A stretch of 64,000 nucleotides of DNA from Microlunatus parietis. GTDB taxonomy: Bacteria > Actinomycetota > Actinomycetes > Propionibacteriales > Propionibacteriaceae. The stretch covers positions 3,286,001 to 3,350,000 of the forward strand of contig NZ_JACCBU010000001.1 in NCBI RefSeq assembly GCF_013407955.1, written 5' to 3'. A model generated the notes under the pieces. That model made no database searches. It was not told the origin of the DNA and was given only the letters and a program-made list of their open reading frames with translations. Both the position numbers and the translations under genes were made by a program. Shown in pieces: positions 6,674 to 15,018 of the stretch; the stretch's first letter is position 1; each line of letters begins with the position of its first letter.

Positions 6674-9600
6674 TTAGTTGGTGAGTTCGAGGGCCGGGCC
6701 GTCGTCGTCCTGCCGGACGTCGGAACGGCTGTCGGCCTGCTGCTGGTCGGTGTGCCAGCGGGCGAGTTCGTCGTCTTGCTCGGCCTGCTCGTCGACGACC
6801 CGCTGGTCCTCGATCGTCTGGCGGTTGCGGATCTCGACGATCGCGCGCTGCGCGTTGCGGACCGCTGCCGCGGACTCCTCCGCTGACGGCACCCGCATCC
6901 GGTCCTCCACCTCGACCGCGCCCTCGGTCTCGACGCGAATGTCCGGCTCGTCGAGTTCGGCGACTGGCTCGACCTGGGCGGGTTCGGGCCGGACGGCGGC
7001 GAGATCTTGGTCGCGCTGCTGTTCGGCGTCGGCGAGTTCGTGTTCGCCGGTGATCTCGCGGTGCGGATCCTCTTCGGCGTCGGCTTCGCGGCGGGCGGCG
7101 AGCCATTCCTCGGCCGTCACCGGTTCCTCGTCCAGAGCGGCGTCGTCACGGGACGGCAGCTCGGCCGCGGCCCGCTCGGCCGCCGCCCTGGTCTCGGCGG
7201 TGTGCGCGTACCACTGCGCCCGCGCCTCGTCCGCGGCAGCTAACTCGGCCGCCTGCGCCTCGATCGTTTCGGCGAGAGCGGCGGCGTCGCCGGCCTCGTC
7301 GAGCAGCCGGTGCCGCTCCGCCGGATCCTCGACTGCATCGGCCTGCGCGTTCAGCAGTGCGGCATCGTTGCGGCGCTGTTCGGCGGTCTGCCGGGTCGCC
7401 GCGAGCTGGTCCGCCACGTAGGCCGGCGCCCACGTCTTCTCCCGCTCATAGGCGGCGATCCGGACCCGCAGCTGGCCCGTGCTCATCTCCGCCTCGGCCC
7501 GGTCCGCGACCGGCCGGCCCAATGCCCGCCACGCCGCATGCCAGGACGCGTACGCCTCCACCTGGCCCGGCTTCGGCGGCGACCCCAACGCCTCTGCCGC
7601 ATCATCATGACCCGTCAGTTCCCGGTGAGCCGCGACGATGCCTACCTTGCTGATCCAGCCTTCTCGGCCGTTTCCGTCCTCAGGAACCGAGCCCAGCGAC
7701 TCCACGGCCCATTGGGGTGGACTGGCCGCGAGTGCGACGCCCAGCTCGGTCTGCCGCTCGTCAGCATCCGCGGCAAGCTGCTGGAGATAGGCACTCCATT
7801 GGCCGTCTTCGATCGCCGGAATCCAATCGGCATAGCCGTCACCGGTCGGATCGAGCGTCGTGGTGTGGTCGGTGATGCGGGAGTGGAGGACGTTGGTGAT
7901 CTGGCGCGCGTCGTCGAGGTCGCGCCGTTCGACGGCGTCGACCAGGGTGGCGCGGGGGTCGTGGCCGGCGATCTCGACCCGGCGTAGCAGCCGGGTGAGG
8001 GTGGCGGCGCCGTCTTCGGCGGCGATTGTCGCCCGCTGACCTTCAGTGAGGGTGCCGGCCTGGACGAGTTCGTCGAGCCACCGTTCGGTGCGGCCGGCGA
8101 TCGCGATCTCGCAGGCGTCGGCGAACAACTCGCCGGGCGTGCGGATCGCCGCGTTCTCGTCGGCGGCCTCGGCGGCGTGGGCGAGGGCGGACAGTTCCGG
8201 CTGGTCGGTTTCCAGGACGGTGGCGAGCACGGCTTGCGGGTCGCGGTGGACCGCCTCCAGCACCTCCCCGGTCTGGGCCTGGTCGGGCCGGTCGCGGGTG
8301 ACGACGTGGGCGGTGTTGGCGTGCCGGCCGCGGCTCATTCCGACATAGAGCGCGTCCGCTCCCGTTCGAGCGCTGACCACGGAGTGGGTGGTGTCGACCG
8401 TGACGCCTTGCACCGCGTGAACGGTGTAGGCGTAACCGAGGGCGAGCTTGTCGGAGACGTAGTCGGCCGGCAGCCGCAACGTCTCGCCGTCGACCGGGCG
8501 GCCGGTGTCCCGGTCGATCGGGGCGCAGGTGATCGACCCGTCGTCGTGGACGTCGGTGATCTTGAACTCGTCCCGGTTCCGCGGCGCCCGCCGGTTACCC
8601 GCGTAGCCGGCCAGGTGCCACGCGTTCTCCCGGGCCTGCACGACATCGCCCGCCCCGGCGAACAGGCCTTGTAGGCCCAGTTGGACGGTGCGCTCATCGT
8701 CGACCCGGCCAAGATCAACAAGGCGGGCCCGCAGGTCACCGGACAGCCGGGCGGCCTGCTCGTTGCTGTCCACGATCAGCAGGGACCGTCGCTCTTCCAG
8801 AGTGTCGGCCAGCCACGCCCGGCCGGCGGCCTGTTCGGTCTGCTCGACCGCGCCGCCGTCGATCAGCCGGCCCTGCCGGTGGTACTCGCCCAACACCGTG
8901 GTGTCGTGCTCGCGCAGCCGCAACGACGCCGGGCCCTCCCAGTCCTCGGCGAACCGGCGGGTCTCGGTCAGCTCGTACCGGGGTCCGGCCGCGGCGGCGA
9001 GGTCCATGCCGCCGGCGGCGCCGACGGCGGAGAGCTGGCGGTGGTCACCGACCAGCAGGAGTTTCGCGCCGGCCTGCTCGGCGTGGGCGTAGATCCGGGC
9101 CAGGGCGGCAGTGTCGGCCATGCCGGACTCGTCGACCACGACCAGGTCGCCGGCGGAGAGTGCCCAGGCGCGTTCCTCCGGCCGGGCGTCGCCGGCGGCG
9201 ATCCGGTCCTGCATGCCGAGCCACTGGGTCGTGTTCCGTGCGGTGAGCCCTTCGGCGGCCAGGATGTCGGTGGCGATCTGCGCGGTCGCCAGCCCGACAA
9301 CCCGACGCTGCTCCCCGCCCCACAGGGCGGGGTCTTCCCAGGCGTTGGCGAGGGTGCCGAGGAGGAAGCTCTTACCGGTCCCGGCCGGGCCGATCAGGGT
9401 TTCGATCCGGGCACCTGAGGTTAGGATTCCGGTGATCGCGGCCGCCTGGTCGGCACCGAGTTCGGTGCCCTGCGCGGCGACCGTGGCGATCACGGTCTGT
9501 GCCGTAGCCGGGTCGAGGGCGCGCCGGTCGGTCGACCGGTCCGCGGCGTGGAGCAGCTTCTCGGTGTGCAGGTGGCCGGGAGTGGCGTAGACCCGGCCGC

Positions 9601-11185
9601 CGGGCGCCTGATAGGACGAGGCGCCGTTCGCGAGCCGCAGCTCGTCGGGCAGCACGGCCTCGCCGGGACGTTCCGGCTCCAACGGGGTGGCGAGCTTGAC
9701 GCCGTCCTGGGTGAGCCGGTCGAGCAGCTCGGTGATCTCGCCGGGCTGCAGGTTCCCGAGGTGGTCGGGCAGGCTGTCGCTGATCGCCCGGGTCAGGTCC
9801 GACTCGTTCCAACTGGCCCGGGTCTCGTGCACCCGGGCGAGCGCGGCCTGCAGCACCGCCGTCTCGGTCCACTCCCCGCCGCCGGGAGGCTGTTCGGTGC
9901 GGGCCGCGAGGGCCTGATCGGCGACCGTTGCGAGGCCGCCGGCGACCTCGGCGCGGAGCTGCTGGTCCCACCGGTCGAGCCGTTCGGCAACGGTCTCGCC
10001 GTCGTGCGACTTCGCCCGCCGGGTCGCGAGCGTGGCCTGCTGCTTCAGCCGGTTCAGCTCCAACGCGTTCGGCGCCCGGCCGAACTTGCTCTCGAACGCG
10101 GCGACCAGCTCGCCGGCCTTCTTCCCGATCGCCGTCTTGCGCGACGAGAACAGGTCCATCACCGACTGGTCGATCCCGACGATCTCGCGGGCCGCGCCGT
10201 CCGGGCGGGTCGCGAACTGGACGCCGAGCGCGCGGGTCAGGTGCTGCTCCATCACCCGCTCGGCGACCGCGCCGGCTGATCCCTTGTACTTGTGCAGGGC
10301 GCGGGAGTCGATAGTGCGCCACTTCCCGTCCTCGCCCTGGACGCGGTTCAGGATCGCGTTGTGTATGTGGAGCTGCGGATCGTGGTTCCGGGAGTCGTGC
10401 TGGAAGAAGCTGGCCACGACCCAGTCGTGGGCGTCGGCCCACCGGCCGGCGTTGCCGCCGTGGTGCCCGACCCTGGCGTACCCGGCCTTCTCCGACAGGT
10501 AGCCGAGTGCGGCATTGTTCCCGGCCCAGATCGCATCCTCCACCGCTGTCCGGTAGGCGGCCCAGGATTCGACCTCACGCCGAGCCCGGCGCACCGCCGC
10601 CTCCAACGGCTGCACACCGTGCACCGGCTGCACCGGTGCACCGGCCGGGTGCACCGCCGCACCGGCCGCGTCCTGTTCGGCTGCGGCCAGTGCGGCGAGG
10701 GCGTCGTCGAGCCGGTTCTGCGCCTGCACTGCTTGCGCTTCGAAAGCAGTGTGTAACACGGTGACGCTCTTCTGGACCGAGAACGTGGCGTCGTGGAACG
10801 CGACGTTCTTGCGGGCCTTCTGCCCCGCCTCGATCCGCAGTGCGGCCCGGCGTTCGGCGTCTGCACCGGGCTCGCGCTCCAGTGCAGCGGCGTAGATCGC
10901 ATCCTCAGTCGGGTAGTGCCGGCCGTCGTGGCCGAGCTTCTCCACCTCCTCCCACTTTTCCGGATCGCGGAAACCGTCGGCGCGAGGGTCCAGGAACCGC
11001 TCATACAGGGCCTGCATGTCCTGCGCGTCGACCTCGCCGTGCAGACCGAGCAGGGCGGCGCCGGCGCCCTGCCAGCGGCCGGGCGGCTCGCCCTCGGTCA
11101 CGGCGCCGGTGTAGTAGTTCTCCCGGCCGGTGGCGATCGCGTCGGTCAGGTAGGAGGCACTGTGGCCCGAATTGACGGTCAGCAT
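6674..11185 (-). CDS. MobF-family conjugative relaxase with helicase domain
   Basis: A 1503-residue TrwC/TraI-type protein that nicks the origin of transfer, stays covalently bound to the DNA end and unwinds it for export. The N-terminal relaxase domain begins MLTVNSGHSASY, has the tyrosine pair in RENYYTGAV (Tyr24-Tyr25) and the metal-binding triad in HDPQLHIHNAI. The helicase domain has Walker A GPAGTGKS near residue 600, Walker B VVVDESG near 680, LLVGDHRQLSAVG, and a late motif YTVHAVQGVTVD with YVGMSRGRHAN, as in UvrD/RecD-type helicases. The start is placed at 11185 by family similarity; the frame is open further upstream, but that stretch is low complexity. A proline-rich insertion (HPAGAPVQPVHGVQP) between the first two relaxase motifs is encoded by TGCACCGG repeats. 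Confidence 0.93.
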   Translation of the reverse strand: MLTVNSGHSASYLTDAIATGRENYYTGAVTEGEPPGRWQGAGAALLGLHGEVDAQDMQALYERFLDPRADGFRDPEKWEEVEKLGHDGRHYPTEDAIYAAALEREPGADAERRAALRIEAGQKARKNVAFHDATFSVQKSVTVLHTAFEAQAVQAQNRLDDALAALAAAEQDAAGAAVHPAGAPVQPVHGVQPLEAAVRRARREVESWAAYRTAVEDAIWAGNNAALGYLSEKAGYARVGHHGGNAGRWADAHDWVVASFFQHDSRNHDPQLHIHNAILNRVQGEDGKWRTIDSRALHKYKGSAGAVAERVMEQHLTRALGVQFATRPDGAAREIVGIDQSVMDLFSSRKTAIGKKAGELVAAFESKFGRAPNALELNRLKQQATLATRRAKSHDGETVAERLDRWDQQLRAEVAGGLATVADQALAARTEQPPGGGEWTETAVLQAALARVHETRASWNESDLTRAISDSLPDHLGNLQPGEITELLDRLTQDGVKLATPLEPERPGEAVLPDELRLANGASSYQAPGGRVYATPGHLHTEKLLHAADRSTDRRALDPATAQTVIATVAAQGTELGADQAAAITGILTSGARIETLIGPAGTGKSFLLGTLANAWEDPALWGGEQRRVVGLATAQIATDILAAEGLTARNTTQWLGMQDRIAAGDARPEERAWALSAGDLVVVDESGMADTAALARIYAHAEQAGAKLLLVGDHRQLSAVGAAGGMDLAAAAGPRYELTETRRFAEDWEGPASLRLREHDTTVLGEYHRQGRLIDGGAVEQTEQAAGRAWLADTLEERRSLLIVDSNEQAARLSGDLRARLVDLGRVDDERTVQLGLQGLFAGAGDVVQARENAWHLAGYAGNRRAPRNRDEFKITDVHDDGSITCAPIDRDTGRPVDGETLRLPADYVSDKLALGYAYTVHAVQGVTVDTTHSVVSARTGADALYVGMSRGRHANTAHVVTRDRPDQAQTGEVLEAVHRDPQAVLATVLETDQPELSALAHAAEAADENAAIRTPGELFADACEIAIAGRTERWLDELVQAGTLTEGQRATIAAEDGAATLTRLLRRVEIAGHDPRATLVDAVERRDLDDARQITNVLHSRITDHTTTLDPTGDGYADWIPAIEDGQWSAYLQQLAADADERQTELGVALAASPPQWAVESLGSVPEDGNGREGWISKVGIVAAHRELTGHDDAAEALGSPPKPGQVEAYASWHAAWRALGRPVADRAEAEMSTGQLRVRIAAYEREKTWAPAYVADQLAATRQTAEQRRNDAALLNAQADAVEDPAERHRLLDEAGDAAALAETIEAQAAELAAADEARAQWYAHTAETRAAAERAAAELPSRDDAALDEEPVTAEEWLAARREADAEEDPHREITGEHELADAEQQRDQDLAAVRPEPAQVEPVAELDEPDIRVETEGAVEVEDRMRVPSAEESAAAVRNAQRAIVEIRNRQTIEDQRVVDEQAEQDDELARWHTDQQQADSRSDVRQDDDGPALELTN
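10610..10672. repeat. TGCACCGG short repeats inside the relaxase gene
   Basis: Several copies of GCACCGG and its relatives (GCACCGTGCACCGGC, GCACCGGTGCACCGG) occur within 63 bp and encode the Pro/Val/His/Gln-rich insert of the relaxase. The same word clusters again at 11640-11810 in the DUF2637 gene. Confidence 0.6.
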
Positions 11186-11342
11186 CCGGCCACCGCCGCA
11201 CCCGCCGACCGGCGGCCCATCTGATCGTGATGCCAAGGTGTGTACTGAAAATCTTGTGGGTCGCGTGCGCTCATCTGGATCTCGCTGGCTACCTGGGTCG
11301 GGCCATGGAAATCGGAAACTTGATTCGTGCTGAAGTGGCTGG

Positions 11343-12611
11343 TCATGCTCGGCTCTCCTCAAGTTCGGACTCGGAATCTGACGGCTCGTTGGGCTCTGAC
11401 TTGCTGGTGTTCGGGATCAACTGGAGCTGTCTTGGCTCGGTCTTGGTCTCGGCGGTCTGGTCGGTGTCGGTGGTGTCGTTCCAACCGGCGAGTTCGTGGA
11501 TCCGCTTCGCGCGGGGCCAGCCGGAAGACAGAAGTTTCATCACCGCGCGCGCAGACAGCGGTTCGCCGTCGTTGTGGGCGGCGGCATGCCGGTGCAGCCA
11601 GCCGACCAGGGCAGCGTCGTCACCGTCGGGCGGTGCGCCCTCGGCAACAGCAGGCGGCTGCACCGCCGGGGCGGGAACGGAAGCGGCAGCAGTAGCAGGC
11701 TCGGAAGCGCTACCGGAAGCACCCGGCTGCACCGGGGCGGAAGCGCTCACAGCAGCAGGGCGGTGCACCGGTGCAGCAACAGCGGTGTGCACCGGCCGGT
11801 GCAGCTCACCGCTCACCCGGCCCACTGCCGGGTCGGAGGTGGGGAGGGTGATCGTGGCTCGGTCGAGCCGGGCGAGCAACTGACCGGGTGAGAGTTGCCG
11901 GTCGTCGTCGGGCAGCAGCAGCGCGACATCGCGGGCCGACAGCAGCCCGTCACGGATCGTGCGCAGGACGGCAGTCCGGGCCGCTCGGGCGCGGAGCATC
12001 GGCCGCCAGCCAGCCGGGGTCGGGCACACCGCGGCCAGGCGGGACGAGACCCGGACGAGCTGCTGCATCAACGCCCGGGCGGCGACCGGATCGTCACCGC
12101 CGGTCCGGGCCAGGTGCAGCCACACCCGGGTCGTGATCACCGGCGACGTCAACCACGTCAATGCAGACCACCGGGCCGACATCAACGCCGACAAACGGCG
12201 CTCCTGCCGAGGCTGAATGAGGCCCATGTGCTGCCGCAGCAGGTGCGCCAGCATCTCCACGATGATCGCGTAAGCGAGCGGGGCCAGGGCGTGACCGAGC
12301 TTGGCCGCCCACCCCTCCACACTCGCGGCGTTGATCACGATCGACCCGACAATGAACACGTAGGTCGTAAACATCGCGCCCGGGATCGTCCAGCCACGAC
12401 TCATCGCCGCCAACCGCAGCGCGGTGCAGGCGATGATCATGCCGTCCGCAACCAGCGGCACCAACGGCGACCCGAACGCGGCAGAGACCGCCTCGAACGA
12501 CGTCACACCGCCGATCCCGGCCACCACCAAAGCGAACGCCACCGCGACACCGAACCCGAACCGGGACCCGGCCCCGGTGCTGCGGCGCGCCCGCTGCTGG
12601 AAGGCGCGCAC
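11343..12611 (-). CDS. DUF2637 membrane protein with C-terminal HTH-like tail
   Basis: A 422-residue protein. The first 130 residues hold four predicted membrane helices, including FALVVAGIGGVTSFEAV, LVPLVADGMIIACTALRL and TTYVFIVGSIVINAA, matching the DUF2637 (SpdB-like transfer-associated) family of actinobacterial plasmids and ICEs. A linker rich in Pro/Val/Ala (about residues 255-320) is encoded by TGCACCGG repeats. The C-terminus (SARAVMKLLSSGWPRAKRIHELAGWN) resembles the helix-turn-helix tail found in this family. It probably assists DNA transfer at the membrane. The GTG start at 12611 lies inside the upstream small membrane gene, an overlap of about 109 bp, so the exact start is uncertain. 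Confidence 0.8.
   Translation of the reverse strand: MRAFQQRARRSTGAGSRFGFGVAVAFALVVAGIGGVTSFEAVSAAFGSPLVPLVADGMIIACTALRLAAMSRGWTIPGAMFTTYVFIVGSIVINAASVEGWAAKLGHALAPLAYAIIVEMLAHLLRQHMGLIQPRQERRLSALMSARWSALTWLTSPVITTRVWLHLARTGGDDPVAARALMQQLVRVSSRLAAVCPTPAGWRPMLRARAARTAVLRTIRDGLLSARDVALLLPDDDRQLSPGQLLARLDRATITLPTSDPAVGRVSGELHRPVHTAVAAPVHRPAAVSASAPVQPGASGSASEPATAAASVPAPAVQPPAVAEGAPPDGDDAALVGWLHRHAAAHNDGEPLSARAVMKLLSSGWPRAKRIHELAGWNDTTDTDQTAETKTEPRQLQLIPNTSKSEPNEPSDSESELEESRA
11640..11810. repeat. TGCACCGG repeat cluster in the DUF2637 gene
   Basis: At least six copies of TGCACC(G/C) words, including GTGCACCGGTGCAGC, encode repeated VHRP/APVHRP/APVQP segments in the linker between the membrane and HTH parts. 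The palindromic core GCACCGGTGC also appears in the relaxase gene. Confidence 0.55.
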
Positions 12612-12700
12612 GGCCGCCGCACCGTGCGGACGATCACCACGACGACCAAGATCGCGACCAGGACGATCACGCCGTACGGGATCAGATCGAACGGGTTCAT
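12503..12700 (-). CDS. Small single-pass membrane protein
   Basis: A 65-residue protein starting MNPFDLIPYG and followed directly by one hydrophobic helix (VIVLVAILVVVVIVRTV) and a basic end, then a Pro/Gly/Ser-rich tail. A GGAGG ribosome-binding site lies 6 bases before the ATG, and the ATG overlaps the previous gene's stop (ATGA). The 3' part overlaps the DUF2637 gene in another frame. The function is unknown; small membrane proteins are common in actinobacterial transfer operons. Confidence 0.6.
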   Translation of the reverse strand: MNPFDLIPYGVIVLVAILVVVVIVRTVRRPCAPSSSGRAAAPGPGPGSGSVSRWRSLWWWPGSAV

Positions 12701-13146
12701 GACAGACCTCCAGGGACGAGGGGAAGCGGCTTGCCGATCGGCGGCGGCGGGTCGAGTTGGCGTGCGAGCTTGATCAACTCGCTACGGATCGCGGCCCGAA
12801 GGTCCGGCCGGGCCGCCACCGAGACGGGCCCGATCCGAACGTCGGCGAACTGGTGAACGCGGGCGCGGTCGCACGCGGCGATCGCACGAACCACCGCGCG
12901 GCGGGACAGGTCGAACTCGACCGGGCCGACCGTGAGCCAGGCCCGCCAATGCCCGTCCCAACCGTCCTGGTGAAGCCCGCCGGCCACCGGCACCCGGCCC
13001 ATCTCCGCATCGACCCAGGACAGGACGTGTGCCGACGACCACGGCTCAACCAGCCGCGTGAACGGCCCCCGGCAGCGGACGGCCTTGACGGTCAGGTCGT
13101 CGAACCGGTCGCGCGCAGCGCGCCGGATCTGCGTGAAGGTGATCAT
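12697..13146 (-). CDS. Hypothetical ICE operon protein
   Basis: A 149-residue protein with no membrane segment, beginning MITFTQIRRAARDRFDDLTV and ending in a proline-rich tail. I do not recognise a domain. The start at 13146 overlaps the upstream stop by ATGA and the stop overlaps the next start the same way, so it is translated as part of the coupled transfer operon between the DUF4913 block and the membrane proteins. Confidence 0.7.
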   Translation of the reverse strand: MITFTQIRRAARDRFDDLTVKAVRCRGPFTRLVEPWSSAHVLSWVDAEMGRVPVAGGLHQDGWDGHWRAWLTVGPVEFDLSRRAVVRAIAACDRARVHQFADVRIGPVSVAARPDLRAAIRSELIKLARQLDPPPPIGKPLPLVPGGLS

Positions 13147-13517
13147 CCTGCGACCACCACCCGGGCCCGCCCCGGGTACTCCCGGTTGTTGCCGCCGGTG
13201 CCCCAGTCGACCAGGACCGCCCACGCGGCGGTCTCCCACGACCCCAGGTAGGCCAGCGTCGACAGGTCCAGCGGCCTGCCCGTCGTCAGGCTGGCGACGA
13301 TCCCGAACAGCCGCCACTCGGTGGAGGACCAGCCGCGGCCGTTCGCGTCGACATCGTCAACCCATGCCTGCCACGGTCCGTCCTCGTGCTCGACATCGTC
13401 GAGCAGCCACCGGGCCGCATCGTTGCCGACGGCGCGAGAGAGTTCCAGCAGGGCCTTCGCGGCCAGCCACTCCTCGCTGCCCACGGTCTTCCAGAAATCG
13501 TTCCAGGTGGTGGTCAT
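13143..13517 (-). CDS. Hypothetical ICE operon protein
   Basis: A 124-residue acidic protein rich in Trp (MTTTWNDFWKTVGSEEWL, then GSWETAAWAVLVDWG). It has no recognised domain or signal peptide. A GAGGAGGA ribosome-binding site lies just ahead of the ATG at 13517, inside the end of the DUF4913 gene, and both ends overlap neighbours by 4 bp. Its role is not predictable from sequence. Confidence 0.7.
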   Translation of the reverse strand: MTTTWNDFWKTVGSEEWLAAKALLELSRAVGNDAARWLLDDVEHEDGPWQAWVDDVDANGRGWSSTEWRLFGIVASLTTGRPLDLSTLAYLGSWETAAWAVLVDWGTGGNNREYPGRARVVVAG

Positions 13518-14197
13518 GACTGTCCTCCTCGGGTTCGGGTGCGGCGGTGGAACGCCGCGTCGGCGGCCGCGATCTGCTCGTCGGTCGGTACGGGGGCGGG
13601 CCGGTCGTGCGGGCCCTCCCACCACGCGGCGATCGCAACCGTGGCGGTAGCGGTCGGAACGTCCGGCCGGCCGGACGCCTGGTCGGTCTGGTGGTGGTCC
13701 AGGGAGCACTTCCCGGCGTAGTCGGTGATCCGGCGGACCACGCCGGGCCGCATCCGGTCATGCCAATCGGCGGCCGACCGGATCGACGGCCGGCCCAGAT
13801 AGGAGGCGCGCCAGGCCTGCATCAGCCAGACCAGTTCCTCGATCACCTCCGGGTGCCACAGCCAGCACTCCGGCAGCCCGGCCGCACCGTCGGCGTACTG
13901 GAGATAGACCGTCTGCAACCACTGCGTGAGGTCGGTCAGCACCTCGGACGGGGTGAACGTGTCCGGCAGACCAGCCAGCCAGGACTCGACCGGCGGCACC
14001 TGGTCCGGCTCCGGCGTCAGCAGGTCGGGCAGCGCGGCGACCTGCTCGGCCAGCTTGCGGACCTCCTCGGCGAGCTGCTCCAGCCCCGCCCGGTCCGCGA
14101 GCCCGGCCTGCGCCGTACGGGTGGCCTCGACCTCCCGGCCCAAACCCGCCAGCCCACGCTGCAGCAGTTGGACGCGTTCCTCGATCGTGATCGTCAT
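13514..14197 (-). CDS. DUF4913 domain protein
   Basis: A 227-residue protein. The N-terminal third is a coiled coil (VQLLQRGLAGLGREVEATRT through LEQLAEEVRKLAEQVAAL). The middle carries the DUF4913 hallmark LPECWLWHPEVIEELVWLMQAW, followed by a conserved DWHDRMRPGVVRRI stretch. DUF4913 genes travel with relaxase and TraG genes in actinobacterial mobile elements, but no biochemical function is known to me. Both ends overlap neighbouring genes by ATGA. Confidence 0.8.
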   Translation of the reverse strand: MTITIEERVQLLQRGLAGLGREVEATRTAQAGLADRAGLEQLAEEVRKLAEQVAALPDLLTPEPDQVPPVESWLAGLPDTFTPSEVLTDLTQWLQTVYLQYADGAAGLPECWLWHPEVIEELVWLMQAWRASYLGRPSIRSAADWHDRMRPGVVRRITDYAGKCSLDHHQTDQASGRPDVPTATATVAIAAWWEGPHDRPAPVPTDEQIAAADAAFHRRTRTRGGQS

Positions 14198-15018
14198 GCC
14201 ACACCCCTCTCTCGCCAGTCCTCGCAGCCATCGCCCGCGACAGCTGGCGCCGTGTCGGCCGTCGACCAGCCGGGATCCTCATCGCGCCGGCTGTTCGTGC
14301 GGAGTTGGCGGGCCACCAGGTCATCCAGGGCCCGCCGGGCCCGCTCCAACGCATCCGTGACCTCGGTCCCCGACCACACCGCGGCGATCTGAGCCCGGTC
14401 CCCACCAGGCCGCTCGGGCTCGTTGCCGGTCTCGCCGTCGTGCTCCACGGCCTGTTGATCTTGACCGTGTTGATCTTGAACGGCCGTATCCGTCGCCCGG
14501 GCCTCGATCGGCTCGACCTGGATCCCGTCGGGGTCGATGTCGGCCCGGAACGGGTCGTCCGTCGCCGGGATCGTCCGGTAGCGGGCGAGCAGTTCGTCCG
14601 TCACCTCATCGGTGGCGGCTTGATCAACTTCGTCGACGTCGACCATGGCTGCGTAGCAGTCGCCGCACAGGTGATCGGTCGTCCGGACGGTGTGGTCGAC
14701 CGGGCCGCACTCGACGCAGACCTTGCGGGCGGCCAGGGCTGCCTCGACGGCGGCGAGCTGCGCCGGCGTCGGAACCCGCTTCGGCGCGGCCAGGTCTTCC
14801 CGGTACAGCCACGCGAACCGCTGCTCCCGCTTCCACACGATCCGCCCGTACGGCTCCTGCCCGCCCGGCGACAAACCCGCGTCACGCAACTGCCGCCGCG
14901 TCAACAAACCATCCGGCGCCTGCCGGAACCTGAACTCAGGCAACCCGTCCGATTCGACGACGGCCGGCCAAACCCGGCCGTCCCACAACTCGAACCCCTC
15001 CAACTCCCGGGCGGTCAT
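14194..15018 (-). CDS. RRQRL-motif zinc-binding protein
   Basis: A 274-residue protein. The N-terminal segment contains the name-giving TRRQLRDAGLSPGGQEP (RRQxL) and an aromatic RFAWLYREDLAAPKR. A four-cysteine zinc site follows (CVEC, then CGDC). The C-terminal half is acidic and low complexity, ending in a helix (TDALERARRALDDLVARQ) that resembles helices near the ends of the relaxase and the 965-residue protein. The family occurs in actinobacterial transfer operons next to the coupling protein, as here. It may act as a DNA-binding or adaptor factor; this is inferred. Confidence 0.8.
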   Translation of the reverse strand: MTARELEGFELWDGRVWPAVVESDGLPEFRFRQAPDGLLTRRQLRDAGLSPGGQEPYGRIVWKREQRFAWLYREDLAAPKRVPTPAQLAAVEAALAARKVCVECGPVDHTVRTTDHLCGDCYAAMVDVDEVDQAATDEVTDELLARYRTIPATDDPFRADIDPDGIQVEPIEARATDTAVQDQHGQDQQAVEHDGETGNEPERPGGDRAQIAAVWSGTEVTDALERARRALDDLVARQLRTNSRRDEDPGWSTADTAPAVAGDGCEDWRERGVA

